Source of the DNA: Callipepla californica brunnescens
Lineage: Eukaryota; Chordata; Aves; Galliformes; Odontophoridae
Length of the DNA: 64,000 bases
Direction: 5' to 3'
Assembly: GCA_023055505.1 (NCBI GenBank)
Contig: JALIRH010000004.1
Location: 11,961,368 to 12,025,367 of the forward strand
A program made the position numbers and the translations under genes. The notes under the pieces are model-generated. The model saw only the letters and a program-made list of their open reading frames with translations. It did no database searches and was not told the origin of the DNA. Of the stretch, positions 32,601 to 42,020 are shown piece after piece; positions within the stretch are counted from its first letter, which is position 1; each line of letters begins with the position of its first letter.

Positions 32601-34509
32601 TGCATGTACCTGCTACTTAAGTTTACAAGACAATCAGACTTGGAAGTTCCTTTATCCTGCAAACTTGATCAGAGTACAGTGGGAACATCTGTGAGCTCAT
32701 CCTCTGAGAGTTATGTTTGTTAAAATATGTGTACTTGGGCATTGACATCTCTGTAAATGTTCAAACATAAATGACAGTGAGGCAGTTTTGTCTGTATGCA
32801 CCAAAGCTGCTTGGAGACCCCAGGTAAGTGGAGACACCAACAGGTTTGCTTCGTGTTGCACTGAGTTGCTATGCGTAATTAGCAATGCACTACCACATGT
32901 GGACAGTACCAATCTTCTCCTTGAGCCCAGGCACATACTGAATCTAATACTACCTCAGAGATGTGCTGGAAAATAGGCATATTTTAATCGTAACATTTAA
33001 TTTTAATTCTCAAACAAGCAAGCCCTTGTCAGATCAGTTCCATTATTCTGCAATAGGCAGACAGCTCAAAGATTACCCAAATAATTCTTTCACTTACTTA
33101 ATGATTGTCTGTTTACAGTACTTAACTGTTACAGTCTACATTAGACTATGTTGTATAAAAGTATTCAGTTTTAGAAGCTGTTGTTCAACTGTCATTTTGG
33201 AACTGTACAGCTATAGAGATGAATAGTGATAAATTATTTTCCTACCAACTTCGTATCACAGTCAAGTACCAGCTAAAATTTCACAGTAACTGTCCTCTGA
33301 GAATCTGTGTTTACTGCTTTTGTTTCGTACTGGGTTAATACCACTGCTGCTGCTCTTTCAGTAGCAATATCTGAGCATCTATATATCTATCTGTGTTAGA
33401 AAATTTCTTAGGAAAGAGGGCAATGGAGACACCCAGTGCTGTCCTGTTGGGAAATAACATGGGTAAGAACCAATGTTCCCTGTTTGGTTTGTTTTTCTTT
33501 TTTTTCCATGCTGAGCCACAGAAGATGACCTGGGTTGTCTTTACTTGCAGTCTTAGGTTGTATAAGTAAATGTGTGCTTCAGCACAAACTTGTATTGAGC
33601 AAACCTGCTTGTCTCTTATCCCCCTGTTCAGGAATAGAAAATGGAAAACCCCATGACCAACTGTAGCAGAAATACTAAGTCACATTCTGAACCAGTGACT
33701 GTGCACCTGGTGGGAAGGCAGGGCCAACCCAGGGGAGCTCAGGTGTATGCGATGTACCTGATTAACTGGGAGGAGCCAGGATCCACCCCTTCCTAGACCT
33801 CATGTAAGGGTTGGTAGTGGAAGCAAGGGGATCTTGCTGGAGATCTCTGCCTACCTGCGGCCTTTTAAGGGTGTGCGGACTCTTTCCCTTGTTTCTGTGC
33901 CCACAGCTGCTGCATTTGAGCACTGCACCCCTACTTGCTGCAGCCCAGGACTTTGCTTCCCTGCTATCACTGCTGTGCTTTGCAGTGTTACAGCAACCAG
34001 CTCAGAAAGCACAACACAGAATGCTGATGGAGCCCATGGCGGTGCGTTCAATTTTAACCTCCTGAATTCCATAGAGCAACTGCACGGTAGTTTTCCGTGT
34101 GGAGTCGCAGCAGGTTCACGCAGCCTGGGATGCTCCCAGAATGAAGCCTGCAGGGCTTATACTTCTATTACAGTGGGCTTTGCTCGATATGCTTCTGCGC
34201 TAGAATCACTTTGCAACGGCAATTCCTGAGTACGTGTACTCACCTCGGAGCCAATCTTGGCCCCGTGCAGAGCCCCGCAGCTCCGCCCCTCAGCAGCCCC
34301 GGCCTGGCTGCCCTCGGCGTACCCCTCCTGGAAGCCCTCCCCGTGAAACCTGCAAGGAGACGAGCGATACGCTTTCCTTCTCGCCATCGCGGCCTGACCC
34401 TCCGCTCCCTCCCTCCCTGCCGCCAGCCGTGCCTCGTGAAGGCTGCCGACCTGTCCTCGGCCATCACGATCTGGTCAAACATATCCGAGCCCGGGGACGC
34501 GGCCTCCAT
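29543..34509 (-). CDS. LTO1: LTO1 (ORAOV1), ABCE1 maturation factor, five coding exons
   Basis: Exons 34451-34509, 34244-34349, 32172-32242, 29886-30003 and 29543-29611 (minus) join to 423 bases, 140 codons plus TGA. All introns are GT-AG. Residues 25-61 contain ten glycines spaced exactly four apart, the deca-GX3 motif of the Yae1/Lto1 family. Downstream are ALTWQCLL and the conserved SLIGMIKKFPYEDPTYEKL helix. Human LTO1 has 137 residues with the same order. Lto1 pairs with Yae1 as an adaptor that brings the cytosolic Fe-S assembly machinery to ABCE1 (Rli1), needed for ribosome recycling. The last exon is small and was placed by its match to the family's CSLLNVQPDF region, where chicken reads CSMLNIQSDF. 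The C-terminus is LTF; human ends LSF. The CpG promoter with an NRF1 site fits a housekeeping gene. Confidence 0.95.
29886..30003 (-). CDS. LTO1: LTO1 coding exon 4
   Basis: 118 bases between TTCTTCAG and AAACAG|GTTTGT on the minus strand. The first base completes an AGT Ser codon. Encodes KKIRALDSLIGMIKKF and on to GKFKQ, the most conserved C-terminal part of the family. Confidence 0.95.
30004..32171 (-). other. LTO1: LTO1 intron 3
   Basis: 2,168 bases, GTAGGG donor and CTTCAG acceptor on the minus strand. It holds an old CR1 copy whose right edge is within about 45 bases of exon 3. The rest is AT-rich and unremarkable. Confidence 0.85.
31660..32130 (-). mobile_element. Ancient diverged CR1 fragment in LTO1 intron 3
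   Basis: Plus-strand text shows in order the CR1 hallmarks of an inverted copy: CCAAAGCAGAGCTGATTTTA, CCAACCAAATTGTGGAAAAC, then CAGGCTGAAGAAACTAAGTT and CAGATGCTCCAGGACTG. It is much more diverged than the copies at 28 and 55 kb, so it is probably an older subfamily. It lies in the same sense as LTO1. Confidence 0.6.
32172..32242 (-). CDS. LTO1: LTO1 coding exon 3
   Basis: 71 bases after ACTTCAG on the minus strand, encoding IGSYLGFALTWQCLLPKH and on to KN, then AG of a split codon. It supplies the last two glycines (57 and 61) of the deca-GX3 series. Confidence 0.95.
32243..34243 (-). other. LTO1: LTO1 intron 2
   Basis: 2,001 bases, donor GTGAGT. The half near exon 2 is filled by an LTR-like repeat (33661-34060). 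Otherwise nothing recognised. Confidence 0.85.
33661..34060 (+). repeat. Dispersed LTR-like repeat, copy 2, in LTO1 intron 2
   Basis: Starts near TGTAGCAGAAATACTAAG and contains TGAACCAGTGACTGTGCACC, GGAGGAGCCAGGATCCACCC and GACCTCATGTAAGGG. Related to 28597-28900 in the same order. Length and GC-rich body suggest a solo LTR. Antisense to LTO1. No family name can be given without a repeat library. Confidence 0.4.
34244..34349 (-). CDS. LTO1: LTO1 coding exon 2
   Basis: 106 bases between CTTGCAG and TCCGAG|GTGAGT on the minus strand. Encodes FHGEGFQEGYAEGSQAG and on to GAKIGSE, the core of the glycine-every-fourth motif. Confidence 0.96.
34451..34509 (-). CDS. LTO1: LTO1 coding exon 1
   Basis: 59 bases, MEAASPGSDMFDQIVMAED plus AG of the Arg20 codon. 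The ATG context GCGCCATGG is a near-perfect Kozak site. The MFDQIVMAEDR segment matches the family's IFDAIVMADER. Intron 1 (34350-34450) is only 101 bases. Confidence 0.95.
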
Positions 34510-34610
34510 GGCGCCGCCACCGCGCGGTGCACGCCGGGATGCGACGGCGAGCCGGAGGGGCCGCGTGGCGCTGCCTCAGCGCGCATGCGCGGAGCCGGGC
34601 GGCGCTGCAG

Positions 34611-34624
34611 GCAGCAGGGGGCGC
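34611..34624 (+). promoter_or_regulatory. CTCF-like motif at the LTO1 promoter
   Basis: GCAGCAGGGGGCGC matches CCASYAGRKGGCRS at 13 of 14 positions by eye; only the first base differs. Plus orientation, just upstream of the LTO1 NRF1 site. Binding is inferred. Confidence 0.55.
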
Positions 34625-34700
34625 CAAAGCGCCGTCTGCGCCGCGGTGCTGGCGGCCGAGCGCGTTGTGCTCGCTGCCCCACGTGATGCGAGCGGCGGGA

Positions 34701-36410
34701 AAGGTGTTGCTGGAGCTACCGTACAGTTTACGTTCTGCTTTGGAAGTTAACGAGAAACAAGTGGTTTGAGTTCAGCAGGCAGGCGGCTGGAATCGTTACG
34801 CTGCAAAATCGGCAGCTTTCCGTCTAGAAATCTGCCCAACTGCCCTTGTTTTGGGCAGCAATCCTGTCACACTGTCACCCCTACTTCAAGCGTGAAAATG
34901 GCGTCTCTTCCCCACAGCCGTTCTGCAGCGCTGCTTCACGTCAGCAGGCACCCGCGTGTTTGTGAACAAAGGAGGCACATTTATCTAACGTACCGTGTCT
35001 TCTCTACAAAGCACGACTGTCCTAAGTTTTCCACATCGTTTTGGCACTGGAGTAGCGATAGCACTGATGCCACAGTGCCTGAATAAAGGTTTTACAGCTC
35101 TTCACACCTCCCCGAAGTGGAAATGGAGGAGGCCAGCATCTCCTTTTCTGTAGCTTTCTCACTGCTCGCATTTACACATCATAGCTTCTAATGGGGACTT
35201 CACAAGGAGGCATTTGACACCTTAGCTTTTAAAACCTGTAAAATGCAAACAGAAGTGTGGCAATTGCTCTTCTGCCTTTGGGTCACAGTGGTCAGTCAGG
35301 ACCTTTCCACAGCAGTGCTGGTGTTTGCATTCCCACAGAGCCGAGGGCAATGATGTTTCAAGGTTTTGCACACCAAGTTCCTGCACGAGTCAGGTGTCCG
35401 GTAGCAGGGAGAGCATTTTTACAGTAATCGTTCTGCCTCAAGCTGGGATCCTGTCACATTTCATAAGCGAAATGGCTAGGCCTGGTCAGAGCTCAGATGG
35501 GAAACCTCCAAGGAAAACTGAAGTGGTCCAGGAAGTGGTGTGGGTAATTTAGCTCCCAGAGTTCTTCTCTCTGTCTAAATAAATATTGAGCCAACCTCTA
35601 ACCATGCTGTCACAGTAAGAATCACTGTGCTGCTTGTGGAAGATGCAAACCCAAGGGTGTCAGCAAATAGATGCTATTCCCCAATGGAACGATACTCAGC
35701 TATGTTTTCTTGACCAATATTTGTGACAGCAATGTTACATCTACTTCAAGATCTCTCACAGGTTAATGTAAAGAGAGTATGCTAAATTTTATTGTTTGCT
35801 GTGTTTCTGTTGAGAAATGTGGGGTTTTTTGGGTGGAAAAGCGAGCTTTTGAACAGATTTTAATAGTTCATTTTGTGTTCTGGGTTTTGGTTGCATGGCA
35901 GTAGCTCAGCACAAAGGAGAATGTGAAACACCGTGGGAGATGTTTTGCAGCCAAGTGCTCTGCAGTTCCTGTGAGTCACCCTTGTAGCATTTCTAGAGTG
36001 AAATGCTCAGTCTTAGTTTTCCTGACAGAAATCAACATCTTTTTCAGGCTTAATAGCCATTTTCCCTCCTGGAAGCACTATAGTGTATGGTGTCATTTTT
36101 TAAAAGAGGGCTGCCTTCCACTTTGAGTGGTTTCACATTTTGCAGGTGGCTCATGCATGTGGTGCCGAACCTTTCCAGAACAAAGCTACTTCTCTCAGTC
36201 TTGCAGTTTCACTGGGACTCATCAGGGACAGGCAGCAGATGGACAAGAAGTCCTGCATTGTCACTCACTGTCTGGCTTTGGGAAACTCACTCCATCTCTG
36301 TGTTGCACCTCAACTGCACCATCTCCACATGGCTGTTGTGGAGCCAGATCCCACAGTTTGATATAGCTCCTTCAAGTGTTCGGGCTGAAGAAGTCACAAA
36401 AGAGTAGACT
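34701..36410. other. Spacer between LTO1 promoter and FGF19 3' end
   Basis: No gene, RNA or clear repeat recognised. Open frames around 36087-36407 overlap in three frames and show no domain, so they are taken as chance. Confidence 0.6.
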
Positions 36411-36419
36411 AGATTTCTG

Positions 36420-37856
36420 TATTGAAGATGATTTTTATTGCAAATGTACACATTACACTGCCGATAATGAACTGAAATTTAAAAAGCTATTGTTTCCTAA
36501 AATTTAATGATTACAAAACTTAACAAAATTTGTTACAACCAAAAAAACCCACCTTCAAGAGTATATAAATAGAATTTTGAACATAAATAACAGTAACAAA
36601 ATAAACAGAGGTATGTATTTAATAAATTAATTATAAATATTGCATTGGCCATGAAGTGCTAGGTCAGAAAAACACCAATGTTTCCGGTAGAGCTTTTTGT
36701 ATAGAAATCTCTATTATAAGCAAGCCTGTAAAAATGAGTGGAATCCCTGAACCCTTATATTCATCTTCTTTTGGTTTCTGTTTGGTTATTCCTTTGTTAA
36801 ATTGTCACAAGGGGAGAACAGAACTGAAAACATCAGATATATGCTTTTTGGCCAGGAGGACCCCGCGATCCCTTCCTGCGAGAAGCATGGCATGGCCAGC
36901 TCAGTTCTGCAGTGTTTAAATCACCTGACTGTATCTCCACAATTTCAACTGATGCAGAATCAAGCCTGGATGGATTTAGAAGAATTGCTGATGGTTAAAT
37001 AGAAATATAAAGATGTTCTTTGCAACTGATGTGACTTATACATCAACCATTTTCAGACTTTCTCTCCATTTGCTAACAACATAAATGAGTATATACATCT
37101 GGATGCTACTTTGAACTGCTCATTCCTACCAGATGAACTCAAATGCTAGTTCTGTATACACTTCTACCCACATGCTGAATTCCCATTAATGTTAAAGGCA
37201 AGTCTATACTGGATGATGCAGATCTCCTAGTGAACATAAATTAGCCTGTAAAATAAACCAAAGATCCAGTTTTCCAAAGGGGAAAGAAAGCGTATTTTCC
37301 TTTCTTCCCTTCTTTCCAAGGGGAAAAAAGCACAGTATATAAGCAGAATTGTTTTTCAGTGGTATGCTGTCAACAGAAAGTTTTCCCAGAAGGTTGTCAG
37401 CAGCTTTTCGAGAAACAGCACTAACTTCAGTTCACATAACCACACTTGCTCAGTCTTCCTTAATCTGTTTTGTTCCAAATGTTTGTCGGCAAGATTGTGA
37501 ACTTCTCTGTGAATGGCAAGATTTCCTGTATTTGCTCCTGTGAGCAGAAATAACAGGTCAACGCATGTGGTAATGAATTTGATGAACAAAAACTACATAT
37601 TTGATCATCACCACAGTAATGGAGGAACTCTGAATTTGTTAAGCTTTTCTTATTTAATTGTTCTTTTCCAAGTAAACTATGGAGAAGCAGTTCTTTTGAG
37701 TATGGCATCTGGGCACTCAGCTCTTACAGGTACAACACATTGTACAGAAAAGGCTGGCTGAGACATGAAAAAAAAAGTTTGAGACATCACTACACAAGAA
37801 GCTAAAAACCTGCAACATTCTGTAGTATTTCTTTAGAACCGTGTGTGCAATCAGAG
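36420..37856 (-). other. FGF19: FGF19 3' UTR (extent estimated)
   Basis: Downstream of the TGA at 37857-37859 the minus strand is AU-rich and has a plausible AATAAA (plus TTTATT at 36434-36439) about 1.4 kb on. The end is a guess; nearer signals such as ATTAAA could be used. Confidence 0.4.
36434..36439 (-). terminator. FGF19: Candidate FGF19 polyadenylation signal
   Basis: AATAAA on the minus strand at the edge of an AU-rich block. It is one of several candidates. Confidence 0.35.
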
Positions 37857-38189
37857 TCATTTCTGAAAGCTGGGGCTCTTCACTGGAGACAGTTTGGAAG
37901 TGATCCCAAAGGGATCCATGCTGTCCGTTTCGAGAGGCGACGAGTAGACCTCTGGCTCAAAAGCCTGACTGTAATCACCGTATTCACCAAAGTCTGTCGC
38001 CTCCACTGGCACAGTGTTGATCATGGGTAAGAAGTGAGACAGTGGAAGAAAATCTTTTCCTTTGAATTGCTGTCTTTGTTTGGCACTGCTCAAAGACACC
38101 GATATTCCGTATTTTTTTGATTTATACACATTGTAGCCGTCTGGACGAATCTCCTCTTCAAAGGAACAGTCCTCAATGGAATAGCTGAG
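37857..38189 (-). CDS. FGF19: FGF19 coding exon 3 with stop
   Basis: 333 bases after TGTTCAG on the minus strand; starts LSYSIEDCSFEEEIRPDG and ends KSPSFQK then TGA. It holds the second half of the trefoil and the klotho-binding tail. Confidence 0.97.
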   Translation of the reverse strand, partial: LSYSIEDCSFEEEIRPDGYNVYKSKKYGISVSLSSAKQRQQFKGKDFLPLSHFLPMINTVPVEATDFGEYGDYSQAFEPEVYSSPLETDSMDPFGITSKLSPVKSPSFQK

Positions 38190-41133
38190 CTGAACAGCAA
38201 GGAGTAAAGCCAGTTACAAACGTGCCCGCTAGATTCACTGTGTTCAGTTAAGATCTTGCATAAAAGAACATATTTGCTTAGGTTTGAAATTGTAAAAGTA
38301 CATTTGTGACATACTGTAGAGACATTTTGTTAGGGTCTAAGATCATCATTCAGACCTTCCCACGAGCACTGCATTTTGTACAATACTGCAGTTATTTCAG
38401 GCTCTGTCACTGCAGGTGATTGAACTCCTGGTCAGCAAAAGGCAATTGCTGATGGTGCTTCAGTCCTCACTGGTAAGTGGATGCTCTGCCTGGCTAAATA
38501 TGGACTGTATTTGCTACTTTTCAGTCTTTTCTCATGTGCCGTCAAGTATACGGGGTACAATTAAGTACGTGCATCCGAGTGTCGTTTAAAAGCCCTCTTT
38601 AAACTAATCCATCCAAAAAAGGAGGTTTTCTTCAAAACAAACAGTGTAATATTTTTCATCTCACACACAATATATCTCAGGAAAGTATCAGTATGTGATG
38701 CACGATTGTGGCTGAATTGTCAGCTGTCCTTATTGCTATGAGCAGCAGTCAGCCTCCCTTTGGAGGATGATGAAATCAGCAAGCTTCTTTAGCAAGCACA
38801 CGCTACAAATCACACTGGTTGTTGATGGCACCCCCTTGTCTCCACCAGATTGTTCCCTGCTCACTTCAGTGGGATTGTCTCTTGCATAGTTCCTAATACA
38901 TTTCCAACGCACTTTAAGTATTTCCAGATTGTTTTTTTTTTTTTTTTTCCATAGGAGAAATTTACAGTACGTCAGTATGTTAAGCAGTCACATGATTTAT
39001 GCTGAACTACAGAGGGCAGGCCTACAGCATACTGCGTGCACAGAATCAGCCCTAGCCATCCCTGTGTGCCTCCCGTGTTAAGAAGAGGCACATTTCAGGA
39101 GGGCTGAGTTTAGGCCCCAGATGTTGCACCCGCCCTTTCCTTCTTCCACTGCTGAACACCGGGCTAAGCAACACACTTTGGGCTGAAAGTGGAGAGATGA
39201 TAGTGGGTGTCAAGGATGACCTGGCTTGTTGCCTTCAGTCTCCCACAGGCACAGTCTCAGCCCGTGTTTCTTGGGCGTTGGAGGAGTACAGCTGGTATAC
39301 GCTAGAAGCCATTTATTTCCTCCTTCCAAAAACACCACTAGAGAAGGGTGGCTGTGGGAGAGAGGGCTGTGTCTCAAAAGGGAAGACTTTTCTCCATATG
39401 TTAACTTCTGCTCCCTCCACTTCTGTGAATATTGTTACCAAAGTCGACAAAACTATTTTCTAGAATGAGGCAAATAGAGCTGGTCCATGACATGAGGGTA
39501 TAATGGCACAGCCACGTGCCATTGTGTTTCCAGAAGAAAAGCTAACATCCTGTGAAGAATACTATACACTGAACAAACCCACTCAAGGGATGCTCCTTAG
39601 CTTACAAAATGATGTTCTAAGAAAGCTGCTTTAAAATTCCATGACTACAGCAGCTCCAATAGGAGCAGGATCTGGATTTGTTTTGTTTTCACTGATTATT
39701 TTGCTTTGGATGTACATTACTACTTTAAGCTAATAATTGACACTGTCTGAGCCTATGCACCTTATCACTGCATCGACTGTCTGATTCTAGCCCAGAAAAG
39801 CAAGGAAATTGAGAAAGAAAGACTCAGTCCTATGTTGTATGCTCAGTCAATAACCTCACTACACCCGTCTTGCTCTGAGTGAACCTACCGGGAGTTCTGA
39901 CAATGGGCCAAGTCCCTGCCCTGCTGCAATCAGCACAAAGTTTGCCGCAGCTATCAAAGCAGAATGGAGCTGTGCCTTTACTACAGCACAATAACAAGCC
40001 GTCACCCCGTGCAACCCAGGCTCCTGCAGCGCGCTTAGACAAAGCCTTACTCTGAACTTTCAAATTCCGAAGCTGGCAGCTTATCTCTGGGTTTACAAAG
40101 CCAAGTTTACATCGCTGATAATGTCTACAGGATATGCTGACATCGCTGGGCGAAAACCACGAGCCAGTGGCTCGGTGCCAGTGGGTCACTGAGCTCTGCA
40201 GCCTGCCACAGGTGTGCTGTATTTCAGGCAGCACAGGGGCAGCAGCAGGGCTGAGCCTTCATGAAGCCCTTTCTGTTTGGTATTACCTAAGAGGTGGCAC
40301 CCCTGTGTCTCTGGAGCTTGTTTGAGAAGCTGCAACCTGAGCGCATCTCCTTTCCAAAGGAAACCATTTTTACGTCCTTTTCTTCCCTAGAGTATCTGAA
40401 CTCAACAGTGAGAAATTATTCAGAGCCAATGCCCTGACTTCACCTGTTTCCGGGGCAGCCACCAAACGATAAGACTTTCTAAAATAACTCAGTTTTGAAC
40501 GGCACTGCATTTTCCACATGAAATAGGCACTGTGCATTCGGGACGATGCTCGCCCTCTAACAATCCCGCGGCTTCCCGGGCAGTGGCAGTGCCCAGAACG
40601 ACCGAAGCAACACCGAAAAGGGGGGGATACCCCAAAGCCCCGTTAACTCGCCGCGGTGCCAGCAGACTCCCAACCCCCAACTCCGCCATTCTCGTCCGGG
40701 GGCTCACCTGTCCGTGCAGCCGCCCCGCCTCGTCCATGCAGAGGTAGCGGGAGCTCCGCACGCCCTTGATGGCCACGGTGCGCACCGCCACGGCGCGGAT
40801 CTCCAGCAGACCTGCGGGGAGAGGGGACGCGCCGTCAGCTCCGCGCCGCCGCCCGCCCGCCCGTCCCATCCCGGCCCGCAGAGCCCGGCACTCACTCTGC
40901 GGGCTCTGGCTACCGGCACCGTCCACCCGGCCGTCGCCGCCGATGCGCAGGAAGCAGCTGAAGAGCCCGTGCTTGCTGGCGGTGTAGAGGTGCCGCAGCC
41001 GGATGGGTTCCCCCCAGCCGTAGTTGACGTGCGGACCCGCGTCGGGCAGCGGCAGAGACCTGGCGGCGGCGGCGGCGGCGGCGATCCCCAGCAGCGCCAG
41101 GGCAGCGCCGGGGCCGGCGGGGCGCGGCCCCAT
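37857..41133 (-). CDS. FGF19: Fibroblast growth factor 19, three coding exons
   Basis: Exons 40896-41133, 40708-40811 and 37857-38189 (minus) give 675 bases, 224 codons plus TGA. The start chosen is MGPRPAGPG, followed by an Ala/Leu-rich signal peptide with seven alanines in a row and likely cleavage near residues 25-27. An in-frame upstream Met at 41268 lies close to the expected start of transcription and would spoil the signal peptide. The FGF core runs from about HLYTASKHGLFSCFLRI to SLSSAKQRQ. The C-terminal tail has ETDSMDPFG and SPSFQK, the beta-klotho-binding elements of FGF19. FGF19 signals through FGFR4/FGFR1 with klotho co-receptors; in chick it is known for ear and neural induction as well as bile-acid feedback. 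Cys104 and Cys122 match the human 102-120 pair; Cys60 lacks its human partner. FGF4 lies further right outside this window. Confidence 0.97.
38190..40707 (-). other. FGF19: FGF19 intron 2
   Basis: 2,518 bases, GTGAGC donor and TGTTCAG acceptor. A T-run lies at 38932-38948. No repeat family or coding block was recognised. Confidence 0.9.
40708..40811 (-). CDS. FGF19: FGF19 coding exon 2
   Basis: 104 bases, the usual middle-exon length for FGFs. It completes Ser80, then LLEIRAVAVRTVAIKG and on to CMDEAGRLHGQ, with CAG|GTGAGC at its end. Confidence 0.97.
40896..41133 (-). CDS. FGF19: FGF19 coding exon 1
   Basis: 238 bases from the ATG to CCGCAGA|GTGAGT. Encodes the signal peptide and the first trefoil strands up to GSQSPQ, with one base of Ser80. 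A pure GCC run (41062-41082 on plus as GGC) gives the Ala7 tract of the signal peptide. Confidence 0.97.
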
Positions 41134-41282
41134 CCGCGGCGGACTCAGAATCGGGCTCGGACTCGCGTCGGGCAGCGGCGGTGCCGCGGGCGTTGCGGGG
41201 CGGTGCGGTGCGGGGTTGGGCGCTCTGCGCGGCTGGCGGTGTCGCGGGAGGGATGTAGCACGGGCCAAGCCGGCCCCCCGGC

Positions 41283-41290
41283 TTTTTATA
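41283..41290 (-). promoter_or_regulatory. FGF19: FGF19 TATA box and core promoter
   Basis: The minus strand reads TATAAAAA 150 bases upstream of the ATG, putting the start near 41255 and the 5' UTR at about 120 bases. Upstream on the minus strand are a GATAACGG, a CCAAT (near 41358) and an ATF-like TGATGTCA (plus TGACATCA, 41401-41408). This is a classic TATA promoter inside a CpG island of about 40.5-42.1 kb. Confidence 0.75.
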
Positions 41291-41916
41291 GGCCTCCGTT
41301 ATCAGCCCGATCGATTCGGTCGCATCCAGCTCCAATATAGAGCCCGTTTCATAGCGGGAATTGGTCGGGTCGGTCACTCCCCCCGAAAATATTGATCAGA
41401 TGACATCATGTCGGAGGGGACACCCTGCGGGAGTCGCTCCCTCCCCAGCCGCATCTCTGAGCCTTCCCCTCGAGGCTCCTCCGCGCTGGGCCCTCGCGAG
41501 CCGAGCTGCTGGGACGGAACGCGACAGAATGGGTCGGGTCGGGTCAGGACGGGCCAGGCTGTCCCGCAGCCCCGATGTGAACCCGAAGTACGGGGCATGG
41601 GACCAGGGGTGCGTGACCCAAAAAGCACCCGCGGTCACGCAGAGGCCAGGGAGCAGCACAGCCTCTCGGGGGCCATCACTCCACCCGTCCGGCGCTAGCG
41701 CTCGTCCATCCTGTGTTTGCGTTTCAGAACTAAGTTAGAGGAAATGCTCGTGGAACACGGCCGGAGAAGAAGTCGGTAGGCAGGGCACGGCTCTGCCATA
41801 CTGCAGCTCGGCGGCTCCGGGGCTTCGCGGCCGCCGTCTGCCTCTCTCCCGGCCACGGGGTGAGAGCGGCCACTGCCCGGCACCGGAGCGACGGCACGTG
41901 CTGTCTCGGCAGGTCT

Positions 41917-41945
41917 TGGCACGGCATGGCACGGCATGGCACGGC
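41917..41945 (+). repeat. Short 10-bp tandem repeat upstream of FGF19
   Basis: Nearly three copies of TGGCACGGCA-type units in the FGF19 CpG island. Probably replication slippage. Confidence 0.6.
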
Positions 41946-42006
41946 GCCTCGGGACGGACCGGCGCCGCTGGCGGGCTGTGTTGCCGCCCGGCCATCCCCG
42001 GCAGTG

Positions 42007-42020
42007 CCGCTAGATGGAGC
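42007..42020 (+). promoter_or_regulatory. Weaker CTCF-like motif upstream of FGF19
   Basis: CCGCTAGATGGAGC matches the CTCF core at 12 of 14 positions by eye. Plus orientation, about 0.75 kb upstream of the FGF19 start. Confidence 0.3.

Larger units (their letters stand above)
34230..34700. promoter_or_regulatory. LTO1: CpG-island promoter of LTO1
   Basis: A GC-rich block centred on exon 1. GCGCATGCGC at 34581-34590 is a perfect NRF1-type palindrome about 75 bases upstream of the ATG, typical of housekeeping promoters. An E-box CACGTG lies at 34680-34685. No TATA box is seen. A plus-strand transcript from a bidirectional promoter is possible but unsupported. Confidence 0.7.

Noticed and set aside
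41134..41268. Upstream in-frame Met of FGF19 at 41268
   Set aside because: It lies about 15-20 bases downstream of the TATA box, close to or upstream of the expected start of transcription, and would put a Pro/Arg-rich leader before the signal peptide.
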